Shown: positions 1 through 18,748 of the stretch, one piece after another
Layout: every line of letters begins with the position of its first letter
Position numbering within the stretch: the first letter of the stretch is position 1
Assembly (NCBI RefSeq): GCF_000283155.1
Contig: NW_004454225.1
Location: 3,595,550 to 3,659,549, forward strand
DNA length: 64,000 nt
Origin: Ceratotherium simum simum
Taxonomy: Eukaryota > Chordata > Mammalia > Perissodactyla > Rhinocerotidae
Direction: 5' to 3'
Program-made: the position numbers and the translations under genes
Notes under the pieces: generated by a model
Seen by the model: only the letters and a program-made list of their open reading frames with translations
What the model was told of the DNA's origin: nothing
Databases searched by the model: none

Positions 1-2158
1 GACTTTTATTTTTTGGGAGGTTTTTGATTACTGTTTCAATCTCTTTACTTGTGATCAGTATATTCAGATTCTCTATTTCTTCTTGGTTCAGTTTTGGGAG
101 GTTGTATAAGTCTAAGAATTTATCAATTTCTTCTAGATTGTCTAATTTGTTGGCATATAGTTTTTCATAGTATTCTCATATACTGCTTTGTATTTCTGTG
201 GTGTCCATTGTAATTTCTCCTCTTTCATTTCTAGTTTTATTGATGTGAGCCTTCTCTTTTTTTTTCTCAGTGAGTCTGGCTAAGGGTTTGTTAATTTTGT
301 TTATCTTCTCAAAGAATCAGCTCTTTGTTTCATTGATCCTTTCTACTCATTTTTTGGTTTTAATTTCATTTATTTCTGCTCTAATTTTTATTATTTACCT
401 CCTGCTGACTTTGGGCTTTGTTTGTTTTTCTTTTTCTAATTCTGTTAGGTGTCTAATTCTGTTTAAGGTTGCTTATTTGGGATTTTTCTTGTTTGTTAAG
501 GTGGGCCTATATTGCTATGAGTTTCCCTCTCAAGAGAGCTTTTGCTGCATCCCATACGAGTTGGTATGGTGTATTTTCATTTTCATTTGTCTCCAGATAT
601 TTTTTGATTTCTCCTTTAATTTCATCAATGATCCATTGGTTGTTCAGTAGCATGTTGTTTAGTCTCCACATCTTTGTCACTTTCCCAGTTTTTTTCTTGT
701 GGTTGATTTCTAGTCTCATAGCATTATGTCAGAAAAGATGCTTGTTACGAGTTCAATCGTCTTAAATTTATAGAGGCTTGCCTTGTTTACCAACATATGG
801 TTTATCCTTGAGAATGTTCCATGTGTGCTTCAGAAGAATGTATAGTCTGCTGTGTTTGGATGGAGTGCTCTCTATATATCTATTAAGTTCACCTCGTCTA
901 GTTTTTTGTTTAAGTCCACTATTTCCTTACTAACTTTCTGTCTGGGTGATCTATCCATTGATGTAAGTGGGATGTTGAGATCCCCTACTATTATTGTGTT
1001 GTTGTTAATATCTCCTTTTAGTTTTGTTAATAGTTGCTTTATGTACTTTGGTGTTCCTGTGTTGGGTGCATATATATTTATAAATGATATGTCTTCTTGG
1101 TGGAGTGTCCCTTTTATCATTATATGTTGCCCCTCTTTGTCTCTCATTACCTGTTTCATCTTGAAGTCTACTTTGTCTGATATAAGTACAGCAATACCTG
1201 CTTTCTTTTGTTTGCCATTAGCTTGGAGTATTGTCTTCCATCCTTTCACTCTGAGCCTGTGTTTCTCTTTGGAGCTGAGATTTGTTTCCTGGAGGCAGCA
1301 TATTGTTGGGTCTTGCTTTTTAATCCATCCCACCACTCTTCATCTTTTGATTGGAGAAGTCAGTCCATTTACATTTAGGGTGATTATTGATCTATGAGGG
1401 CTTAATGTTGCTATTTTATTGCTCATTTTCCAGTTCTTTTGCATTTCTTTTGTTTCTTGTCCCATGTGTTTTGGATGATCCATTCAGTTTGGTAGTTCTG
1501 TATGGTGATTTTCTTGTTTTCTCTTTATTTATTGTGTGTGACTCTGTTCTGATTGTTTGTTTAGTGGTTACTGTGAGGTTTGTATAAAAAATCTCGTGGA
1601 TGAAATAGACCATTTCCTGATGACATCTGATTACCTTAGACTAAGTCGATTTGATCCCTTTCCTCTTCCCCTACTGAGTTATTTTTGTCACAACTTATTC
1701 GATCCTGTGTTGTGAGTTTGTGTTTAAAGTGATGGGGTTATATTTATTTTTGGTGTTTTCCTTCCCTTAATCTTTGCTTTTATAATTAAGTGTTTGCTGA
1801 CCCAGTCTGATAGCTGCAATTTTTCTTGTTTTGTCTACTTATTTTTCTCCTTGTTCAAAGCTTTGTATCCTCTTTCTTTTTTTTTCAGGCATGAAGGCCT
1901 TCTTGAGCATTTCTTTTAGTGGGGGGTCTTGTGGCAATGAATTCCCTTAGCTTTTGTTTATCTGGGAAAGTTATTATTTCTCCATCATTTCCATCATCAT
2001 TTCCATCATGAAGGAAATTTTCGCTGGATAGAGTATTCTTGGCTGAAAGTTTTTGTCTTTCTGAATTTTGAATATATCATTCCACTCTCTCCTAGCCTGT
2101 AAAGTTTCTGGTGAGAAATCAGCTGATAGCCTGATAGGAATTCCTTTATATGTTATTT

Positions 2159-2176
2159 TTGTGTGTGTGTGTGTGT
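2159..2176. repeat. (TG)n microsatellite inside LINE-1 ORF1
   Basis: Eighteen bases of alternating T and G lie within the antisense ORF1 coding region. On the minus strand this is a CA repeat that encodes the Thr-His run seen at the end of the local ORF1 fragment. It probably helped to scramble the frame. Confidence 0.85.
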
Positions 2177-2965
2177 CTAGCTGCCCTTAATATTTTTTCT
2201 TTGTCACTGACCTTTGCCAATTTTACTACTATATGCCTTGGAGAGGATCTTTTCATGTTGATATATTTAAGAGATCTGTTGACTTCATTCACTGGTATTT
2301 CCAGCTCCTTCCCCAAGTTTGGGAAGTTCTCAGCTATTATTTCTTTGAACAAGCTCTCTGCTCCTTTTTCCCTCTCTTCTCCCTCTGGGATACCTATAAT
2401 CCTTATGTTGGATTTCCTAATTGAGTCAGATATTTCTCAGAGAATTTCTTCATTTCTTTTTAGTCTTAGTTCTCTCTCCTCCTCCATCTGCGGCATTTCT
2501 ACATTTGTATCCTCAATATTACTAATTCTTTCCTCCATATTGTCAGCTTTGTTCTTTAGGGACTCCAGATTTTTCTTTATCTCCTCCATTGTGTTTTTCA
2601 TCTCCAATATTTCTGATTGGTTTTTCTTTATAGTTGCAATCCCTTTTGTGAAGAAATTCCTGATTTCACTGAATTGTCTATCTGTATTTTCTTGTAATTC
2701 GTTGAGCTTTTTTTATGATAGCTATTTTGAATTCTCCGTCATTTAGGTTATAGATTTCTGTGCCTTCAGGATTGATTTCTGGGTGCTTGTTATTTTCCTT
2801 CTGTTCTGGAGATTTACTATATTTTTGCATAGTGCCTGATGGTGTTGGCTTATTTTTCCTCATACTGAAAATATCTGGTCGTGGTTTCCACCTGCCACCA
2901 CGGGATGGGTGTCAAGATCTGTGTATTCTGAGCCCACTGCTACCTGCAGGTGCTCTCGCTGATTG

Positions 2966-3105
2966 GCTGAGATGAAGTGCAGCTGAGATGAAGTGCGGCT
3001 GGGCTGAAGTGTGGCTGAGCTGGATTGTGGCCGGGCTGGAGCAGCTGGAGTTGGAGCACAGCCCAGCTGGAGCAGCTGGGGCTGGACAGTGGCTGGGCCG
3101 GAGCA
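2966..3105. repeat. Degenerate 16-bp tandem repeat in the LINE-1 5'UTR
   Basis: Four consecutive 16-bp units begin at 2,966, 2,982, 2,998 and 3,014, built on GCTGAGATGAAGTGCG. They decay into GCTGGAGCAG-type units to about 3,105. The array lies in the 5'UTR of the antisense LINE-1, just upstream of its ORF1. Confidence 0.75.
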
Positions 3106-3764
3106 GCGGGGCCGCAGCAGTGGGGGCCGACATGCGGTCAGGCCAGAGCTGCTGGGGCTGGAGCTTGGCTGAGCTGAGGCTGTAACACTGCTGAGCTGAA
3201 GTGCCCAGCAGGGGTGGAGGGGTGCTCACTCTCGCCTTCCCAATCCCAGGGCCTTCTTGCTGCCCCCTTGCTATCTGCTCTCCTGGGGTGCTAGCTTGAT
3301 GAAGGCACCCCTGCAATGGTTCCGTTCCCTCCATGAGGGAGTTCTCCATGGGCTGTGAGGGAACTTGGAGAGTGACAGTTTTCCCATGGAGGGCCGCCCC
3401 TCCCCCCTTCTTCGAGAGCCACAAGGCCTCGGTCTCAGGGTCGCTGTCGTTGGGGAAGGAGGGGAGTTCTTCCTACCTCCTTCCACTTCCTCTGGGGGTT
3501 CCAGCACCTTCAGCCTTAGATGTACAGCTGTGAGGGTCTCTCAGATATCTTTTGTGTTGTGTGAATGTCTTCTGTTGTTATATGAATGTCCTTTTTGTTG
3601 TATTTTAGTGGGGGAGAGTTCAATGGGGAAAGCTCACTCTGTCATGATGCTGATGTCACTCTGGTGATACATATTTTTAAAAACCCTATCTGTTAGTGCT
3701 ACATAGTGGTGTTTAGAATTTGCTTTGCTTTGCTTTCAAATACTCTCATGTGCAAAAAAAAAAA

Positions 3765-3905
3765 AAAGGATGTGTGGGAAGAGAGAAATGAAATAATGGC
3801 ACATGTTGATGGTTGTTGGATCTGGGTGATGGGTACATGGAGGTTCACTGTACCATTTTATTTTTGTATTTGAAAATTTCTATAATAAAATTTTTTTAAA
3901 AGAGG
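3765..3905 (+). mobile_element. Old LINE-1 3'-end-like fragment
   Basis: The segment contains a GGGTGATGGGTACATGG...TTCTATAATAAAAT pattern. I recall this as typical of the 3' tail of older mammalian LINE-1 subfamilies, and it ends in an A-rich tail. The subfamily is not assigned and the boundaries are approximate. Confidence 0.5.
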
Positions 3906-4794
3906 GGGAGTACCAAACAAGGCTGCCTTGAACTGGGAAAAAATAACTGAGTCCCTAACTAGCCTTGGGTAGAAGGGAGTAAAACAATGTCCTGGAAGAT
4001 AGGCAGTGTGTATGTTGAGACAATGAAGGCTAAAGAGAGAGAATCAATCAGGCACCCCTAGAATAAAAGAAGTTATACAGCAAGTAAAGACATGTAACCA
4101 TCTCTGAGTCTGGAAGGCAAAGGAATTGACTGGTCTAGTCCAGGTTGATTCCTGGTCCCAACTCCCAAGTCCATGGTCTCAACCACTATACTCCACCACA
4201 TCCCAGGGGGGTAGGAAAGACTTCTTTCCTGGAGCTGGCAAAAAAGTGTTCCCACCTGAGACCATTCCATTTGGCTTGAACAGCATTATGACCAAGACCC
4301 AAAGCTGGAGTTATGCATAGGGTGACAGGCTTCCAAGGGCAGAGGCCTGGGATGAGGTAGGCTTCTGTCCTCCTGAGTGACCTACAGCCTCAAGACACCA
4401 AATGGGGAAAGGGAGCTTTCTCTGATAACTCTAGCCTCAATCAGTGAAGCTCCAGTAATCTTAAATGACACTATAAAATGTGCACTTGTAAGTTTTTTAC
4501 ACCATACTCTAAATTTAAGGACCTCAAACCCTGGGGAGGGAGCACAGGAGATCCACCCACAGGCCAGGGTAGTGCAAGGCCTGGGGCAGTGGGTGCTGTC
4601 ACATTCAAAGCCCAAGGAGAACCTACCTAGCCTGCTCTGCTGCCAGCTTTCCAAATGGGGACAAGAGCCATCAGGAAGACAGGTGCCCTGTGGCTTTAGC
4701 TAAAGAAAGAGGGCTTGGGAAATGGGAAACAAAGGCAAGCAGTCAAGAACCTGCCCTTCTTTTACTTTAATACCCCTTTTCCTAGGAGGAGGAG
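3906..4794. other. Intergenic stretch with nothing recognised
   Basis: No splice-supported exon, RNA gene or clear repeat was seen. The open frames here are short and not repeat-derived. It lies beyond the NAGA 3' end. Confidence 0.5.
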
Positions 4795-4825
4795 CAGGAA
4801 ATATATATATATATATATATATAGT

Positions 4826-4868
<43 letters not shown>

Positions 4869-5112
4869 AGGGAGATTAGCACTGAGCTAACATCTGTGGC
4901 CAATCCTCCTCTTTTTTGCTGAGGAAGATTGGCTGTGGGATAACATCTGTGCCCATCTTCCTCTACTTTATATGTGGGACACCTGCCACAGCATGGCTTG
5001 GTAAGCAGTCCGTAGGTCCATGCCCGGGATCCGAACCTGCACACCCTGGACCGCTGAAGCGGAGCATGCAAACCTAACCAATACGCCACCGGGCCAGCCC
5101 CAGGAAATATAT
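4795..5112 (-). mobile_element. ERE SINE with (TA)n(TG)n tail and target duplication
   Basis: This is a minus-strand ERE: the head (GGGGCTGGCCCGGTGGC on the minus strand) is at the right end near 5,100 and the tail points left. The direct repeat CAGGAAATATAT flanks it at 4,795-4,806 and 5,101-5,112. The 3' tail is a TA/TG dinucleotide array (4,801-4,866) rather than pure poly(A). Confidence 0.9.
4801..4866. repeat. Compound (TA)n(TG)n microsatellite
   Basis: About eleven TA units are followed by about twenty TG units, occupying the tail of the adjacent minus-strand ERE. Confidence 0.95.
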
Positions 5113-5736
5113 TTTAAGACACAAAGAGCCCTTGGACTTGTCTTTAGACAGAGCTGGGGAATTTGAATCTCCTCTGTAGCCAAGTTAGGAAAGGAGAAAC
5201 TAAGGGAGGGGCCAGAGGATACTGCTGGGCAGAGGACAAGCTGTAGGGACCTTGTGGGAGAAAGGCAGAGCTGACACCCCCACACCCACCCCCAGCTGCA
5301 GGGTGCCACTGAATGAAGCCCTGTCAGAAAGGGGAGATGAGCTGAAAGGCACCTAAGACAATGATGCCAAGTTGCTCAGCAGATCAGGGCCTTTCACTGT
5401 GCAGCAGCGGGGCTGGGAGAGGGGAGCAGTGGCTGGCAGACCCTGTAACATCTGAATGGGGTGGGGAAGGGGTGTACAAGACAAAGAGGGCCTGTGAACA
5501 TCACTGCTCTGCCTCACTGTGTTTCACCACAAGGCAGAGTAGGGATGGCTCCCTAGGGTGAGGCAAGTTTGGCATGTCTAGAAGTACAATCTGCAGGTTG
5601 CTTTGGAAAATGAGGGACTAGAAGATGCCATACATCTTCCCTGTGAGGTGAGATTTGAAACAAGCACCCTGTGTACTGCCATCCAGAGTCCCTAACTGAA
5701 GGTGCCCATGGCCCCAGGTCCATATGACAACTACTT
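5113..5736. other. Spacer downstream of NAGA; nothing recognised
   Basis: This is unique-looking sequence between the ERE and the NAGA poly(A) signal. No exon or repeat could be supported. Confidence 0.5.
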
Positions 5737-6256
5737 GACTAAAGAACAGCTTTATTGGTGACCTGAGGGAGCCAAGATCACTCTCAGGTGGTGTTAGCCT
5801 TCAAGGCCTTCTCCAGGCAGGAAAGCCAATCACACGATTCATGGAAGTTCCTGACAAGAGGTGAGATCTCCACTCCTAATTATAAGAAAAATTCCAAATC
5901 CTGATTTCAGAGTCAACAAAAAGAAGGTCAGAGGCTGGAGTCCTGATGGGTATCAGTGCCCCTGCCTGTCGGTGTTCAGGAAGCTGGCTGAGTTGTTTAG
6001 CAACATCTGTGGAGCTGTGCAGTGGAGGTAGAGGCCAGGAAGGCCACAGGAAATTGCCCCAAGACAAGTTTCCAAGAGGGTTCACACTTGGGCAGGGCGT
6101 GGAACCTGGTCCTGAGATTGCACTTTGGGTCTAAGGAGGTCAGGTCGACGAGTGGGCCTGTGTAGCAGAAAACCCCACCTACTGGCCCTCAGCATGCCAA
6201 GGCTCCACGGTCTTGGCTCAGTGATGCCACCACAGCCTCTCACATATCCTGGCTCC
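5737..6256 (-). other. NAGA: NAGA 3'UTR with poly(A) signal
   Basis: The minus strand reads AATAAA at 5,756-5,751, about 500 nt beyond the NAGA stop. The 3' end is placed 10-25 nt after that signal. The boundary is inferred from the hexamer only. Confidence 0.75.
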
Positions 6257-13848
<7,592 letters not shown>

Positions 13849-13902
13849 TGTTCTGGACTCAGTGTCTCAGGGTCTGACCAGATCTGCTCTGCTTTCATCA
13901 GC

Positions 13903-13908
13903 TTTATA
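13903..13908 (-). promoter_or_regulatory. TATA-like box upstream of the NAGA start codon
   Basis: The minus strand reads ATATAAAGC about 55-60 nt upstream of the NAGA ATG. No strong splice acceptor precedes the ATG (the CAGs at 13,868 and 13,852 lack pyrimidine tracts). A local start site is therefore possible as an alternative to the CpG-island promoter. Confidence 0.3.
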
Positions 13909-14099
13909 TGTTGGGCTTTGGAAGCTAAGAAACGTTAGAGAAGCACTGGGGTCACTACTGACTAGCTAGCCCTGCCGCCCTTAACCTTGGGCGTGGATCC
14001 CACAGTCGGTCCCCAAGCCGCCCTCACTACCCCTCCCCCCTCCCCCAGCCATCACTTCCCGGAGCCTGGGTTCTTCCTTCAGAAATCCTAAACAAGGTG

Positions 14100-14660
14100 T
14101 CTTGGATTTCAGATCTCACCCCCTCTGCAGTACTGGGAGCCCCGAGAGCCCGAGGGCTGCCCTCCGCTGGGCCGGAGCCAGAAAGAGGCAGCGACCGGCT
14201 GAAGACGCCCAGGAAGAGGGGAGGCGCCGGGCCGGGACCAGGCTCTGGACTCCCACAAGGTCTGGGTTGCCGTCCCCGGCCCCCAAGGACGGCAAGCCTA
14301 GCGCGGGCATCCCCCGGCGCGCCCCGCCAGGGGAACTTACCTTCCACGGCGCTGAGACCGCCGTCTGCTTCTGATTGCGGAGCAGTGGACCGCTGTAGTC
14401 ACCTGATTCGACTACCGCGTTCTAGAGGGGCGGGGCCTCACGGCGGCCAACCTTCCCCGGCGGAGCCTATCAGAATCCCCCTAGCAACGTCGTGCCCCGC
14501 CCTCTATGGGCCCAATAGGCCCTCCGAGCCTGCCAAAGCCACGCCCCCTTGGAGCTCCCGCTCTGCGCGCTCCCGAGGCGGGCGCGAGAGGAGCGGGCTC
14601 CGGGACTGGGAGTCCTCCGTGCCGCGGCTCCTCGCGAGGCTAGCCCTTTCACCTCCTCGG
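14100..14660 (-). promoter_or_regulatory. NAGA: NAGA CpG-rich promoter and untranslated first exon
   Basis: This is a GC- and CpG-dense block. On the minus strand GTAAGT follows base 14,341, a perfect donor for an untranslated exon of roughly 14,341-14,400. Upstream are a GC box (GGGGCGGGGCC at about 14,426-14,436) and a CCAAT at 14,512. The E-box-like GTCACCTGAT at 14,398-14,407 is 8/10 to the CLEAR consensus GTCACGTGAC. Transcription start is not determined. Confidence 0.7.
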
Positions 14661-15089
14661 GATCCCTGAGGGTCAGGATAGTACCTGGCACACTGTTGAC
14701 GCTCAATAACTTGCTGTGGCGTGAATACCCGCTGCGGGCTTTCCTGGGAGGAAATGAGAATGCTGTGAAGCATGGTCCATAGTAACAGCTCAAAAACGGC
14801 AGCGGAAGATGACTAGACCCCACGGAGAGGAACGGTGCCGGGGAGCAAACCAGGCGGAGGGCACAGCTCTTGCAAAGCCAGGAGGCTTTCCTCCCCTACC
14901 TGACACTCCGGCCACCGTTTATGCTTGCTCAGGCACTCTGCATATTCCTTCTCTCAGTCATGAAAAATTTATTGAGCAACTACTAGGTGCCACTTTATTC
15001 TCAGCACCTTCACTTGGATGGCCGCTGGGCATCTCAAACATAACGGGCCCCAAACAGAACACCTGCCACCTTCCATATCTCAGGTAATG

Positions 15090-15720
15090 GCATCTCTCCT
15101 TCCAGGTGCTCAAGCCAAAGCCTTGGAGTCCTCCTTACCTCCTCTTTCGCTCACTCCCCACGTGCAATCTCTCGGCAAACTCTGCACTCTCTACCTTCAA
15201 AACCCATCGTGAATCTGGCCACCTCTCACGACTCTGCCAGCCGCCACCACATCTTGCCTGGATTATTGCAGCAGCCTCCTCAGTGGTCTGCTTCCACTTA
15301 CATTTATTCTCTCCTTTAAAACACAGCTCAGGTCACTCCTCACTCAAGACCCTGTGATGGCTGTTCATCTCAGCTGGAGTAACAGCCCTCACAGGTTCAC
15401 ACAGTCCCACCCTGCACATTCTGACCCGGTCTCCTACTGCTCTCCCCTCCTCACCACTGCCAGGCCCCAGTGGTCTCCTTGCAGTTCCTCAAACTCAACA
15501 GGCCTCAGGGCCATTGCACTAGCTGTTCCCTCTGCCTGGAATGCTCTCCCTCCAGATGTTGGCATGACTGGCTCCCTCAATTCCTTTCAGTATAAAACTG
15601 CAACCTCCCCGCTCCCACAATTCCCCCTCTCCCATACCCTGTTCTATATTTTCCACACCATTTATTACTTTCTAACACATTTATTGTGGTTTATATTATT
15701 AATTGAATAAAATTTAGTAG
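15090..15720 (+). mobile_element. L2 LINE fragment between NAGA and PHETA2
   Basis: TGGATTATTGCAGCAGCCTCC, CAGGCCTCAGGGCCATTGCAC and CTGCCTGGAATGCTCTCCCTCCAGA are hallmark L2 3' segments in order. Confidence 0.8.
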
Positions 15721-15724
15721 AAGA

Positions 15725-15985
15725 GAGGTAATAAACAGGCAATAAAAGCATGAGTGTAGGGAAGTTTTCTGCAGTGGTTAGTGCTATAATAAAAATACAA
15801 CCCAGGGATGTGATGGAGACCAGAGGGTAGGCTACTTTACATGCATGGTCGGGGAGGGGACATCTGAGTTGAGACCTAATTGATGGGAAGGAGCCCTGAG
15901 GAGTTAGAGCTGAGAGGTGGGGGTGACAAGGAAGAGCGGTCTAGGCTGCAGGAACTGCAAGGGCAGAAGCTCTGAGGTGGGAGCC
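15725..15985 (+). repeat. Ancient interspersed repeat, family not assigned
   Basis: The phrase GAGGGGACATCTGAGTTGAGACCT...GGAAGGAGCCCTGAGGAG...GCAGGAACTGCAAGGGCAGAAGCTCTGAGG is familiar from old dispersed mammalian repeats. A related phrase recurs near 17,730-17,800. I cannot name the family. Confidence 0.4.
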
Positions 15986-16139
15986 AGCGAGTTCGTGGGC
16001 AGACATTCTGAGCTCACCGGCCTCCAGGGCCGTCGGGAAGCCCCAGCCTCCTGCGTTTGGTTGTGTTTTCCTGCAACCTTCACCGCAGGCCGACCCACGG
16101 ACAGAGGCTGGGGCCGCGGGTGGGCTGCAGGCCAGCGGG

Positions 16140-17110
16140 AGTGGCGGAACTAGAAATGGATGGTGCCCAGAAGCAGAGATGGGGCCGACCCCAGGGGCCT
16201 GGTGGGAAGCTCGGCTGGGCCTCGCGGGCTGGATAGGAGCCCGCCCAGAGGAGGCGCCCGGGGCCGAGGCCGTCCCAGACTTGGCTCTGTGGGAGAAGTG
16301 GGCCGGGCGGGGAGAGGGCGACTGGAGAGGGCAAGAGAGGGGCTCGCAGTTCTCCGGGCGGGGGACTGGGTTCGAGGCCCGCGGACGGCCTGAGGCGGGG
16401 CGCTGGGTTCAAGGCAGGTCCCGGCCTCTCGGGCCTCAGTTTCCCTCCCGCATGGATCAAGGGACGGCTTCACGGATCCTGAGGCCTGGTGAGTTCTGGG
16501 CGGGGAGGAGCGGGGGCGGTAACTGGCGCCGCCCGGGCGGGGTCTCCCGGCTCCCGCCGCCACGTTCGCGGCCTGGCGGAGGCGCGGGATCCGGAGGCGG
16601 GATCGCCCCGGGGCGCGGCCGCCCCCACCCGACGGGCCGCCCTCCTGGCTTTCGGCGCTCGGCGGCGCGGAGGTGAGAGCGGGCCCGGCGGGCTCGGGAG
16701 GAGGCGGCCCCGCGGAAGGCGTGGCCCGCGGGGACGTGGCGGCACAGCCCCACTAGCCGACGGGGAAACTGAGGCGGCAGCTGCACCCCGGGGAGTTCCC
16801 GATCAGGCGACCCCTGTTTCAGGGCGACAGCGGGTCAAGGGCCCACGCCCCAGCCCGCTGCTCCTTCAACAAAAGGATGCGAAAAGACGCGGTGCGCCAG
16901 CCTCCCACCGGCTGTGCGGTCCGGGCCTCGCACCCCTGGGAGGGTTTGGGGGAGCGCCCTTCCCCAGGCACAGGGAGGGGGAGGGGGACAGCTCCGCGTG
17001 CTTCGACCCCGTCTCTGCGCCCCGTGCTGGGCCCGGGACGAGAGGTGAGGCCACTCCTGCAGCAAACATCTGTGGTCTCCTCCTCCTCCCCCGACCGCCG
17101 GTCTAGAGCG
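16140..17110 (+). promoter_or_regulatory. PHETA2: PHETA2 CpG island and untranslated first exon
   Basis: This CpG-dense island has a splice donor on the plus strand: CGGAG followed by GTGAGAGC after base 16,672. That fits a 5'UTR exon of PHETA2 ending there. It opens away from the NAGA promoter about 1.7 kb to the left. Confidence 0.65.
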
Positions 17111-17847
17111 GCCCCTCCCCCATCCCAGGACCCTGCTTGTTTCTTTCCACAGCCCTTATCGTTATTGGTCCTTACGTTATTTATTAATTCATTTATTATA
17201 TTTGTCTGTTTGTTTATAGTGTGTCTCCCCCGGGACGTAGGCTCCGGGAGGGAGGGACTTTGTTTTGTCCACTATTGTATTCCCAGTTATTTCAACAAAT
17301 ACTTCCTGAGGGCCTCCCAGGGCCCTGCATGGGCTGGCTATTGGGGGTTATACAGGGAGCCAAGTCGAGTCCCGCCCTTGGCATTCTGGGGGTGGGGACA
17401 GCGCTGTAAACACAGAGAAGATCCTTGCCAGATGAAGGAAATGAAACAGATGTGAGGGCTGGCGGTTGCGTCATATCTTAAATGCAGGCCCTTGGTGATC
17501 AGGACCACCTTAACATAGTGATCAGGGCAGGCCTCTCAGATTAGGTGACAAATTAAAGCCCACAAATAAACAGTGTGACAAGTGCTAGAAGAGAAAAGCA
17601 GGAAGCTATGAGGCCACTTAGCTCTGACCTAGCCTCAGGGGACAGGGAGCTGAGGTCTGAAGAGTGATTGATGGTCAAGACCAGGGGACCCAGCCCCTAA
17701 AGTTGCTCTTAGGAGCCTGGCGTGGCTGGGTGGGTGGAGGGGTCAGGGAAGGCTTCCTGGAGGAGGTGGTGGTTTCACTGGGCCCTGAAGGCTGACTAGT
17801 TCTCATCCTTTAGGATGGGTTGACTGGGTTTGAGAATTGTTTTGCAG

Positions 17848-17931
17848 GTGCCTTGGGAACCACGTGGTCAAAGGGTTGAGCTGTGTGGCCCGACAAGAGA
17901 GACCCCTGCCCTCACCCAACAAGCTATGCTG
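17848..17931 (+). other. PHETA2: Candidate internal 5'UTR exon of PHETA2
   Basis: Eighty-four bases lie between TTGTTTTGCAG and GTAAGTGGG, both near-consensus splice sites. Placement between the island and the coding exon suggests an optional untranslated exon. No transcript evidence is available here. Confidence 0.45.
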
Positions 17932-18484
17932 GTAAGTGGGTCACTGCCAAGACTTGTCCCCAGAATGTGTGAGGGAATCAGGAGACGAAGCTCTGCTTCT
18001 CACTGGCCATGTGGCCTTGCATGGTTCACCTTCACTACTCTGGGCCTCAGTTTTCCATGAGTCAGGAGGACAGTTAGATTAGGTGCCACTTATGATCTGT
18101 GTGACACCAACATTTAGTGGTTGAGCTTGAGGTTGTGCCATACTCGCGTTTACTGAGCAGGTCCCCAGCTAAGCCCCCGCTGCTGGAGGAATGAGGCAGG
18201 CCTGCCCCACCCCACTGGCATCTGGCCCTGAAGGCTGCAGATTCTTACTGAAGGACAACTGTGCCATTAACAAATGAGAGGCCAGCAGGGGCCCAGGAGG
18301 GTCTGGGAAACCCGGGAGGTTTGGCTTCAGAGTTGGAGCTAAGGGGCCCCCAGATTAGGGGATGGTTTGAGCAAAATGGTTCCTATGGGTTTGGAGTCCA
18401 TTTCAGCTCAGCTGAGGCCTGTTTCTTTGGATTTTACAAGCCACGTCAAAGACCTGCCATACTTCCTGGTCTGATACAATCATA

Positions 18485-18625
18485 GTATCCTTTTCTCTGG
18501 GTCCTCTGATGTCCAGTTTTTTGCATGACCCTCACAACAATCCTTTGAGAGAAAAGGCAGGGGAGACTAGCCCATTTCACAGATGGAGACACTGAGAGCC
18601 TCAGGGCACACAGCAAGTGAGTAGA
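18485..18625 (+). repeat. MIR-like fragment
   Basis: CCCTCACAACAATCCTTTGAGAG...CCCATTTCACAGATGGAGACACTGAG...ACAGCAAGTGAGT follows the MIR core layout. Confidence 0.65.
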
Positions 18626-18748
18626 TGCCACAGGACTGGGGCCCAGGTCTCTTCCAGAGCCAGCACTTTTTTCCCCACAGGGCCAAGGGAGCTGTCTCCC
18701 TCTCTGATCTGCAGCCACCTCTCTCACCTCACAGTTCTTACGGGAGCC

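Larger units (their letters stand above)
1..3660 (-). mobile_element. LINE-1, 5' part (5'UTR, ORF1, start of ORF2), inactive
   Basis: Read on the minus strand, this is the front half of a LINE-1 retrotransposon; the rest runs off the left edge. The element starts near 3,660 and has a GC-rich 5'UTR to about 2,870. An ORF1-like start follows at 2,863 (MRKNKPTPSGTMQKYSKSPE). The ORF2 endonuclease segment lies at about 1,400-870, with the recognisable motifs QANGKQKKAGIAVLISDK, INIYAPNTG and IVGDLNIPL. It is not a working element. A TGA interrupts ORF2 just before the VVGWIKK segment near 1,340, ORF1 is split by stops and a dinucleotide repeat at 2,159-2,176, and downstream ORF2 pieces (719-507) are in another frame. 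A 5' end this complete suggests it was inserted nearly full length. Confidence 0.9.

Noticed and set aside
852..1397. 181-codon plus-strand frame
   Set aside because: It is the complement of the LINE-1 ORF2 endonuclease region.
14097..14669. 190-codon frame in the NAGA CpG island
   Set aside because: GC-rich DNA is poor in stop codons; the frame crosses the NAGA promoter and shows no domain.
16179..17106. Several 130-205-codon frames on both strands in the PHETA2 island
   Set aside because: Same GC effect; Arg/Gly/Pro-rich low-complexity products overlapping a promoter and a splice donor.
18617..18748. 44-codon N-terminal extension of PHETA2
   Set aside because: It crosses the splice acceptor ending at 18,680, and the recalled family start is at 18,749.
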